Assembly (NCBI GenBank): GCA_014728045.1
Contig: WJMH01000015.1
Location: 86,479 to 150,478 of the forward strand
Direction: 5' to 3'
DNA: 64,000 bases
Origin: Candidatus Omnitrophota bacterium
GTDB taxonomy: Bacteria > Omnitrophota > Gorgyraeia > Tantalellales > Tantalellaceae
Positions 58,440 through 64,000 of the stretch are shown piece by piece. The translations under genes and the position numbers were made by a program. The notes below the pieces were generated by a model. The model had not been told where the DNA came from. It saw only the letters and a program-made list of their open reading frames with translations, and ran no database searches. Within the stretch, counting starts at the first letter, position 1. Every line of letters begins with the position of its first letter.

Positions 58440-59632
58440 TGACCCATCATATCACCATGGCAGATAAAAACCGATACATAGTTCACGTGGACATGGACGC
58501 GTTCTTCGCGTCCGTTGAACAGAGGGATGACCCCTCTATCAAGGGCAGGCCCGTGATAGTAGGGGCTGATCCCAAAAAAGGCGCCGGTAGAGGCGTCGTC
58601 GCGGCCTGTTCCTACGAGGCAAGGAAATATGGCATACATTCCGCCATGCCCATTTCAACGGCCTATAAAAAATGCCCGAAAGCGGTGTTCCTCCGTCCGG
58701 ATTCATCTAAATACTCCGCCGTATCCCGGGAGGTTTTCGCGATACTGGAGAATTTCACGCCCGAGATCGAACCGATAAGCATCGACGAGGCCTTTATGGA
58801 CATTACCGGAAGCTTCCATCTATTCGGAACACCCGAGGGAACCTGCCGGAAGATCAAGCAGGAGATCCGCAGGAAGACCGCCCTTACCGCGTCGATAGGC
58901 CTTGCTCCGAACAAGATGACCGCGAAGATCGCCTCTGAGGTAGGCAAACCGGACGGTCTTGTCATCGTCAAACCGGGCCGGGTACTCGACTTCCTTCACC
59001 CTCTTCCCGTGGGAAGGCTCTGGGGCATCGGGGAAAAGACCCTTTCGGTGCTTGAGTCGGTAGGCATCCGTACCATAGGTGACCTTGCGGCAAAGGGTGA
59101 GGAGGAACTCGAGGATCTCTTCGGCAAGAACGGCCGTCACATGTATCTTCTATCTTCGGGCATGGACGGGCGGTCCGTGGAAACGACCGAGGTCATCAAG
59201 TCCATAAGTAATGAACATACCTTCGAAGAGGATGCCACCGACAACCAGGTGATGTTTGATACCTTGATGCACCTGAGCGAGAAGGTTTCAAGAAGGATGC
59301 GCAGGAGCGGGCTCAAAGGGCGCACCGTAACGCTGAAGATACGGTTCTCGAATTTCAAAACTTATACAAGATCACATACCCTGGATCAGGCAACGAATTA
59401 TGTGGACGATATATATGGAAAAGCGCTTGAAAAAATACAAGAGTTCGACACCTCCAGGCGGGCTGTGCGCCTTCTGGGGGTCAAGGTCTCGAACCTCACC
59501 GACGACTCCTGGCGCTCTGACCTGTTCCGGGGCACGGACGAGGAAGCGCTGAAAAAAGAAAGACTGCACAGAGCTCTCGACAGAATAATGGAAAAATACG
59601 GCTCCGGCGCGGTGAGGCGACGACGCGCATGA
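58439..59632 (+). CDS. dinB: DNA polymerase IV (Y family)
   Basis: Translesion polymerase of 397 residues. Catalytic acidic residues are in HVDMDAFFASVEQRDDP and ISIDEAFMDITG; the little-finger domain follows after LWGIGEKTLSVLESVGI. The start overlaps the previous stop (TAATG), so it is read with the radical-SAM gene, though no functional link is implied. ATG 58457 (MADKNRY) is an alternative. I see no clear beta-clamp motif at the C-terminus (GAVRRRRA). Confidence 0.94.
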   Translation: MTHHITMADKNRYIVHVDMDAFFASVEQRDDPSIKGRPVIVGADPKKGAGRGVVAACSYEARKYGIHSAMPISTAYKKCPKAVFLRPDSSKYSAVSREVFAILENFTPEIEPISIDEAFMDITGSFHLFGTPEGTCRKIKQEIRRKTALTASIGLAPNKMTAKIASEVGKPDGLVIVKPGRVLDFLHPLPVGRLWGIGEKTLSVLESVGIRTIGDLAAKGEEELEDLFGKNGRHMYLLSSGMDGRSVETTEVIKSISNEHTFEEDATDNQVMFDTLMHLSEKVSRRMRRSGLKGRTVTLKIRFSNFKTYTRSHTLDQATNYVDDIYGKALEKIQEFDTSRRAVRLLGVKVSNLTDDSWRSDLFRGTDEEALKKERLHRALDRIMEKYGSGAVRRRRA

Positions 59633-60187
59633 CTATTCGCCCGAGAGCATCTGGCTGGCTATCATGTCGGATTTGGTCTTGCCGACAAGGTTCTCGGCTA
59701 TTTTCCGGGAGAATTTCATTGCGGTAGCCGGGCCGCGGCTGGTTATTATGTTCCCGTCCTGTATGACATCCTCTTTGGAATGCTTTACGACCGCCGAAAA
59801 ATTCTTGTCAAGTCCCGGGTAACAGGTGGCCTGGCGGCCGTCAAGGATACCCGCCGGAGCAAGCACCAGAGCGGGAGACGCGCAGATAGCGGCGATGATC
59901 TTGCCCGCCTCATGCATTTTCGTAACGATCTGCTTTACTTCGAGCGAAGAGGCGAGATTCTCGGCCCCGGGCAGTCCTCCTGGAAGGATAACGGCGTCAA
60001 AATCACTGTCACATTCCTCAATACGTATATCCGGTTTTATGGTCAGGCCCCTGGATCCTGTGACGGTCTCTCCTCCCACCCCGGCTACGGTTACCTCGAC
60101 CTCCGCCCTGCGGAGGGTGTCTATGGGCGTTACCGCTTCTATCTCTTCAAAACCCTGTGCCAGTATGACCAAAGCTTTTTTCTTCAT
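59633..60187 (-). CDS. DJ-1/PfpI family protein
   Basis: A 184-residue protein of the DJ-1/YajL group (possible glyoxalase or protein-repair activity). The oxidation-sensitive cysteine lies in IIAAICASPALVLAPAGILD and the conserved glutamate in QGFEEIEAVTPIDTLRR. It ends on the base next to the dinB stop: the two genes converge with no gap and no visible terminator. It follows the nucleosidase gene by 11 bases. Confidence 0.92.
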   Translation of the reverse strand: MKKKALVILAQGFEEIEAVTPIDTLRRAEVEVTVAGVGGETVTGSRGLTIKPDIRIEECDSDFDAVILPGGLPGAENLASSLEVKQIVTKMHEAGKIIAAICASPALVLAPAGILDGRQATCYPGLDKNFSAVVKHSKEDVIQDGNIITSRGPATAMKFSRKIAENLVGKTKSDMIASQMLSGE

Positions 60188-60198
60188 TGTCCACTCCT

Positions 60199-60960
60199 TC
60201 AGTTTTCAGAATCTTTCAGGATGAAGTCCGACAGTAGCTCCGCCATCTGGTCCATGCTTTTTGCGCATTGGCGCTTCTGTTCGGCCGTAAGACCCCATAA
60301 AGGTCTTTCAAGAGGCAGATCACTCACCACGGCAAGAGCTGCCGCTTTTATGCCCGCGGCATTTGAGGCCGTATAAACGGCGGATAACTCCATCTCAATA
60401 CCGGAAAAACCTTTTCGCTCTATGTTTTTCACGAACCGGCTTTCTTCGGCCACCACCGAACCTATCGTGAAGATATCACCCAGTATAAGTTTGCCGGGGG
60501 TGTGTCCGGTCAAATGTTTTTTGAGGCGCTGGTAAACTCCCGGGTCTGCCTGTACGTACTGCCCGGAAGCGAGGATATCTTCCCGGGCGCGCCCCTTTCT
60601 GTAATATTGAGAGAATCCCTCACCGTCGAAAGCTTTATCGCAGAGCACGATGTCGCCGATCCCGGCGTCACCGAATCCGCCGCAGGTCCCGGCGAAGAGC
60701 ACCGTCTCAACTGGCGAGGCCTCCAAAAGCAGCACCGCGTCACCCAGGAGCCTGTTCCCCATACCGCTTCTTATCACGGTGTATTCGACCCCGGCTTTCT
60801 TTGCCCTTACTCCCGAATATAACCTGCCTCTGAAAGAGCCGACCACGTCGCCGCCGCGGGTGAATTTATCCGGCGAAAGAAACGGGGTGATAATAACGCT
60901 CTCTGTCATACCGCCGCCGGTGCATCCGAATGCGAACTCAAAGAACCTTTCCTTATCCAT
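60199..60960 (-). CDS. purine/uridine phosphorylase-family nucleosidase
   Basis: A 253-residue member of the PNP/UDP phosphorylase (MTA/SAH nucleosidase) superfamily. Visible motifs: TVIRSGMGNRL, VLFAGTCGGFGDAGIGDIVL, and the ribose-binding FSGIEMELSAVYTASNAAGI. A late Asp in ALAVVSDLPLE matches the base-binding Asp. ATG 60960 has AGGA five bases upstream; ATG 60966 is also possible. It overlaps the TPR/zinc-ribbon gene by eight bases. Exact substrate cannot be read from the sequence. Confidence 0.82.
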   Translation of the reverse strand: MDKERFFEFAFGCTGGGMTESVIITPFLSPDKFTRGGDVVGSFRGRLYSGVRAKKAGVEYTVIRSGMGNRLLGDAVLLLEASPVETVLFAGTCGGFGDAGIGDIVLCDKAFDGEGFSQYYRKGRAREDILASGQYVQADPGVYQRLKKHLTGHTPGKLILGDIFTIGSVVAEESRFVKNIERKGFSGIEMELSAVYTASNAAGIKAAALAVVSDLPLERPLWGLTAEQKRQCAKSMDQMAELLSDFILKDSEN

Positions 60961-61783
60961 GTCCATCCTGTCCGTCGGGCCGGGGTCTGTCACATTCACT
61001 GCACACCTTCGCGGTGTCGGGATTTGTGGCCCCGCAGATCCTGCACACCCAGTAGCCTTCCGGAGCATGCTTTATACGGTACTGCCGCCTTAAGAACGGC
61101 CAGACCTTGTACTGGATGAGGCCATAGAGGACGACCAGGACAGCCGCGATAATCAGGCTGATAAGGAATTCCGGCGGGGTAATCGCCGGCCTTACTTTTC
61201 CCAGGTCTATGCCGTGTCGCGCCAGGCGTTCCCGCACCAGCTGGCGGGCCAGGTCGTACCTTTCAACTCCAGCGGGATTAAGGCTGCGTATCAAAGGTTC
61301 GGAGATGCGGTAACTTCCCTGCTGGAGGTACCTGAGCTTGTTAAGATAGCTCTTGTAGTATCGTGCGGCTAACTGGGTATCACCCTTTTGCTCGTAAATG
61401 AGCCCCAGCAGAAAATCCGAACCGTAATATTCCGGCCAGGCCAGTCTTGCGCTTTTGATATGTTCCTCAGCCTTGTCGAGCTGACCCGCCGACATCGCGT
61501 AAAGACCGTCGGTGAAGTTTCTGTAAAAACTTTTGAGGTCCTCCTGGGCCCTGCCGTCTGAAGTGGCAACATCTATCAGCCCCTGCCTTAGGAAGAACCT
61601 GCGGTAGGTGAAGAACTCTTCTTCCCTCTGCTCTTTCCAGTCGGCGTAAGCGGCAAAAGAGAAAGCGGCAATAAACGCACCTGCCAGAAAGAGCGCCAGG
61701 ATTCGTTTAGCCCATCTCTTCCCGGTTCTCTCTGGATAATGGTAAAACGGCGTATTCACTGAAAACACATTCGTGAGGATCAT
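60953..61783 (-). CDS. membrane TPR protein with C-terminal zinc ribbon
   Basis: A 276-residue protein. An N-terminal membrane helix (RILALFLAGAFIAAFSFAAY) is followed by a TPR-like region (LYAMSAGQLDKAEEHIKSAR, LLGLIYEQKGDTQLAARYYK), then a second helix (PEFLISLIIAAVLVVLYGLI). The C-terminal tail has a zinc ribbon (WVCRICGATNPDTAKVCSEC). No known family for the whole protein. The start is uncertain, as no ribosome site is obvious before ATG 61783. Confidence 0.75.
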   Translation of the reverse strand: MILTNVFSVNTPFYHYPERTGKRWAKRILALFLAGAFIAAFSFAAYADWKEQREEEFFTYRRFFLRQGLIDVATSDGRAQEDLKSFYRNFTDGLYAMSAGQLDKAEEHIKSARLAWPEYYGSDFLLGLIYEQKGDTQLAARYYKSYLNKLRYLQQGSYRISEPLIRSLNPAGVERYDLARQLVRERLARHGIDLGKVRPAITPPEFLISLIIAAVLVVLYGLIQYKVWPFLRRQYRIKHAPEGYWVCRICGATNPDTAKVCSECDRPRPDGQDGHG

Positions 61784-61807
61784 CGCAAAATCTGGAGAAA
61801 GTCTTTA

Positions 61808-62173
61808 TTAAATCGGCTTGGTGGATTTTATAAGCCCCAGCACTTTCTCTATCTCAAAAGGTTTGTATATTATCTCTGAAGCCCTTTCTTCGATGGCTTG
61901 ATGGACCAGTTCGTCCACGGAATAACCGGTCATCATTATGACCGTGGTCTCAGGCTTGATCTTCTTGACCTCTTTGAGGGTCTGTATGCCGTCCATGTCC
62001 GGCATCCTTATATCCAGGAACATGATGTCATAAACATTGTCCCTGATAAGCTCCACTGCCTGGGCCCCGCCGTAGCAGCACTCGGCCTTGTAATCATTAG
62101 CTTTCAAGATGTCACAGAAGACATCGGCGAAATCCTTGTTATCATCAACGACGAGGATCTTGTGATCTTCCAT
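61808..62173 (-). CDS. single-domain response regulator (CheY-like)
   Basis: A 121-residue receiver: ILVVDDNKDFADVFCDIL (acidic pair), DIMFLDIRMPDMDGIQTLKE (phospho-Asp), VIMMTGYSVDE (Thr) and IIYKPFEIEKV (Lys). ATG 62173 has GGAG at good spacing; an ATG four codons upstream does not. No kinase or output gene is adjacent. Promoter at 62235-62263. Confidence 0.92.
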   Translation of the reverse strand: MEDHKILVVDDNKDFADVFCDILKANDYKAECCYGGAQAVELIRDNVYDIMFLDIRMPDMDGIQTLKEVKKIKPETTVIMMTGYSVDELVHQAIEERASEIIYKPFEIEKVLGLIKSTKPI

Positions 62174-62234
62174 ATGCAGCTCCATGATTTATATTCAAGT
62201 CCTTACTAATCCTCTTTAACCTTTGGCGATATAG

Positions 62235-62263
62235 ATTTTACAATAAGGGCTCTTTTTTGTCGA
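62235..62263 (-). promoter_or_regulatory. promoter of the CheY-like gene
   Basis: Minus strand TCGACA (62258-62263), 17-base spacer, TAAAAT (62235-62240). Confidence 0.6.
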
Positions 62264-62279
62264 TGTTTTTCTGCCGCGG

Positions 62280-63092
62280 TCACTGGTCCGTTTCCCTCCC
62301 CTGGCCGTTCAGAAGGCCCCCGAAGCCTTCGGCGGCCTCTTTGAGGACCGAGGAGGTTTTATCGATAACGGTATGTGTCGTTTCACTTGTCTGTTCGGCC
62401 GCCGCGCCTATAGCCTCTTTCCCCGTGCTATAAGCCTTTTGCATGACATCCTGCACCTGGGACATGGGGATATCGACAAGATTCGATATATCCGTACCGG
62501 TCAGGGACCTGACGAATATAAGCCTTACCAGAGTATAAGGGTCTTTGATATCCTGGTATTCCTCATCGAGGTTTATCTCGTACTTTTTGACCGTCGGCTG
62601 TTCGGATCGCGCGGAATAATCCCTGTAATAAACATCCCCTACCTTGAGATGGAGGTTCGCGATATATATCTCGGGAATCTTTCTCTGCTCCTGCTGGGCA
62701 ACGACCTGTCCTTCTTCCTTGCTTTCCAGGGGTTTGATCGTGTTAACGTTAAGACGGGCCTGCTCATCCCTGACTATATTAAGCTGCTGCATCGAGAACT
62801 TTAGCTCCTCCAGATACACCTTTCCCTTGAGTACCTGGATAAGGTCATAACGGACATAAACTTCGGGGATGACCGCCATGGTCTCGGTCGGGAACCCGCG
62901 CGGGTTATAAAGCTTCATATCCTTGATGAATATGGCGGGTCTTACCAGGCCAACGTCCATGCTGCCTATGTCAAGTCTTATGCCCAGTATATGCTTGAAG
63001 ATATTCTCAGAAGAGACCTCTATGATCTTATCCTTCGCGATAAAGGCGACCAGCAAGAAAAGAATTACAACAACCAGTATCTTTTTCAGCAT
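62280..63092 (-). CDS. AsmA-like membrane-anchored protein
   Basis: A 270-residue protein with an N-terminal membrane helix (ILVVVILFLLVAFIAKDKII). Its following beta-rich domain resembles the N-terminal part of AsmA/DUF748 proteins (VRPAIFIKDMKLYNPRGFPT, AVIPEVYVRYDLIQVLKGKV, YLEELKFSMQQLNIVRDE). The C-terminal 60 residues are helical and polar. AsmA-type proteins are linked to lipid transport between membranes; this one is far shorter than true AsmA, so the exact role is unclear. Confidence 0.72.
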   Translation of the reverse strand: MLKKILVVVILFLLVAFIAKDKIIEVSSENIFKHILGIRLDIGSMDVGLVRPAIFIKDMKLYNPRGFPTETMAVIPEVYVRYDLIQVLKGKVYLEELKFSMQQLNIVRDEQARLNVNTIKPLESKEEGQVVAQQEQRKIPEIYIANLHLKVGDVYYRDYSARSEQPTVKKYEINLDEEYQDIKDPYTLVRLIFVRSLTGTDISNLVDIPMSQVQDVMQKAYSTGKEAIGAAAEQTSETTHTVIDKTSSVLKEAAEGFGGLLNGQGRETDQ

Positions 63093-63134
63093 TAGGGGAC
63101 TTCCTTTCAGTTGGATTCGGGCGGATCAAACTGA

Positions 63135-63818
63135 TCAGTTTATCAACAGGTTATCTATATATATGGGGCCGTGATATTTCCTGCCTATACGATGAGGCGG
63201 CGCCGCGTCATACTCTATCCTGATAGCGATCTTCCTTACCTTATCCTGATGATGGATAAGTTTTTTCTCCTTGCGGCCTTTCCATTCGGAACTTTCATCC
63301 TCGGGCGTGTCCAGCTTGGCCTGGATGGTGGTCCATTTACCTCTTTCGAGGGGAACCGCGTAACGCATCTCGGTGAACAGCCAGCCTTCTCCCACGGTTA
63401 GGATGATGCGCGCCTGTATCAGGCCCGCCGGGGCTTTTCTGGGAAGATATACGTCAACTGATATATTTTTATATCCGGTAAGGTCAAGATACTCGAGTTT
63501 CTTGATCTCTTCGTACCCCTCAAGGCCAAGAAAAGGCAGACCCTTCTCCACCTTGAACTCGACCAGGGCGGCCGCCCACCTGTTGCCCGGGAACTCGCAA
63601 TCCACCTGCAGGGAATTCTCCCCTGATGAGGCCTCCTCCGCGGTGACCTCAGTGGAGATTGCAACATGATCTCCCTGGTAAAAAGCCCAGTCGGGTATCT
63701 TCCAACCTTCCTGAGATTGTTCAAAATCGAACCGTATCTCCTCTTGAGCGCTGCAGATACCTGGAGTTAGCAATATAAACACCAGACAAGTTACCAAGAC
63801 TATATGAAAAACTTTCAA
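63135..63818 (-). CDS. secreted beta-sandwich (carbohydrate-binding-like) protein
   Basis: A 227-residue protein with a signal peptide (FHIVLVTCLVFILLTPGICS). The mature part resembles galactose-binding or CBM-type beta sandwiches: IRFDFEQSQEGWKIPDWAF, SGENSLQVDCEFPGNRWAAA, KNISVDVYLPRKAP and a final YHGPIYIDNLLIN. The start is TTG 63818, supported by GGGAGGGAAG directly upstream; no ATG suits better. A ligand cannot be named. Confidence 0.78.
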   Translation of the reverse strand: MKVFHIVLVTCLVFILLTPGICSAQEEIRFDFEQSQEGWKIPDWAFYQGDHVAISTEVTAEEASSGENSLQVDCEFPGNRWAAALVEFKVEKGLPFLGLEGYEEIKKLEYLDLTGYKNISVDVYLPRKAPAGLIQARIILTVGEGWLFTEMRYAVPLERGKWTTIQAKLDTPEDESSEWKGRKEKKLIHHQDKVRKIAIRIEYDAAPPHRIGRKYHGPIYIDNLLIN

Positions 63819-63860
63819 CTTCCCTCCCCGCTGCGTATTCAGTAAAGCGTGTTACATTTT

Positions 63861-63890
63861 ATTATACCAGATAAATCCTATAAACAACAA
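63861..63890 (-). promoter_or_regulatory. promoter of the beta-sandwich protein gene
   Basis: Minus strand extended -10, TGGTATAAT (TATAAT at 63861-63866), with a weak -35 TTGTTG 18 bases further upstream. Confidence 0.55.
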
Positions 63891-63961
63891 TATTTAGGTG
63901 AATAATAGACCCCTTCCGGTGCTCCTTGCTTTTCAACTGAATATATGATACCCTTCTCTTT

Positions 63962-64000
63962 ATGGAAAACCTGACGCTGGTTATTCAGATACCTTGCTAC
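63962..64000 (+). CDS. probable glycosyltransferase family 2 (first 13 codons only)
   Basis: The last 39 bases encode MENLTLVIQIPCY in frame and run off the window. The pattern LTLVIQIPCY, normally continuing with NE, is the start of the nucleotide-sugar-binding strand of family 2 glycosyltransferases. There is no clear ribosome site, so this is tentative. The divergent gap 63819-63961 holds otherwise only the promoter at 63861-63890. Confidence 0.45.
   Translation, partial: MENLTLVIQIPCY

Overview
The window looks like a chromosomal segment of an uncultured, anaerobic, Gram-negative (diderm) bacterium. Signal-peptide outer-membrane beta-barrel proteins and an AsmA-like protein indicate an outer membrane. 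A large energy-conserving [NiFe]-hydrogenase operon under a Rex repressor, and the lack of any visible aerobic respiratory gene, indicate anaerobic fermentative or hydrogen-cycling metabolism. Type III glutamine synthetase, Kae1-only HypF, zinc-ribbon CPBP protease, giant helical proteins and AsmA-like proteins together suggest a candidate phylum such as Omnitrophota. That placement is inference and was not tested.

Layout. (1) 1-20.5 kb, minus strand: nitrogen assimilation. carA-carB-pyrG lies behind an attenuator leader. A second unit holds a stand-alone Fis-like DNA-binding protein, gltB, gltD and a KaiC-like/PPDK-like protein behind a tandem attenuator leader. Then come a GAF-ANTAR antiterminator gene with an outer-membrane barrel, amt and glnB, and glnA (type III) behind two attenuators. 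The carA and gltB leaders carry the paired hexaloop hairpins plus overlapping terminator known to be bound by ANTAR proteins; the glnA and amt leaders carry weaker versions. The simplest reading is that one ANTAR protein controls a local glutamine/glutamate/ammonium regulon. (2) 20.5-24.7 kb: nifU/nifS-like Fe-S assembly genes, a nickel-type transporter and a porin. (3) 24.7-42.5 kb: one nearly gapless operon led by rex. It encodes NAD(P)H-oxidising HydB/HydG-like subunits, an Fe-S relay protein, a group 4 [NiFe] hydrogenase, three antiporter-like subunits plus the other Mrp subunits, a 2[4Fe-4S] ferredoxin, a maturation protease and hypA, F, C, D, E. HypA lacks its zinc domain and HypF is reduced to its Kae1-like half. 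A near-consensus promoter with Rex-like sites precedes rex.

(4) 42.5-53.9 kb: an amino-acid permease fused to a PTS EIIA-like domain, a response regulator, a DUF763 protein, PEBP and cupin proteins, a TPR protein, a CPBP protease, a 1,102-residue membrane-anchored protein with a GH130-like propeller and a duplicated helical domain, a small membrane protein and arsenate reductase. (5) 53.99-55.51 kb: a small AT-rich island lying between the 3' end of an intact tRNA-Asn and a copy of that 3' end. It holds a secreted protein and a compact three-gene cassette (DUF5674-like, helical, 47-residue basic protein) that looks like an undescribed toxin-antitoxin-type module.

(6) 55.6-59.6 kb, plus strand: an acyl carrier protein, an unusual fusion of a HydE/BioB-like radical SAM enzyme with a benzoate-CoA-ligase-like enzyme, and DNA polymerase IV. 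(7) 59.6-64 kb: DJ-1/PfpI protein, nucleosidase, TPR/zinc-ribbon protein, response regulator, AsmA-like protein, a secreted beta-sandwich protein and the first codons of a probable glycosyltransferase. Strongest candidates for new biology: the ANTAR-type nitrogen regulon, the ACP/radical-SAM-ligase pair, the three-gene island cassette, and the NAD(P)H-linked Mrp-hydrogenase with trimmed HypA/HypF.
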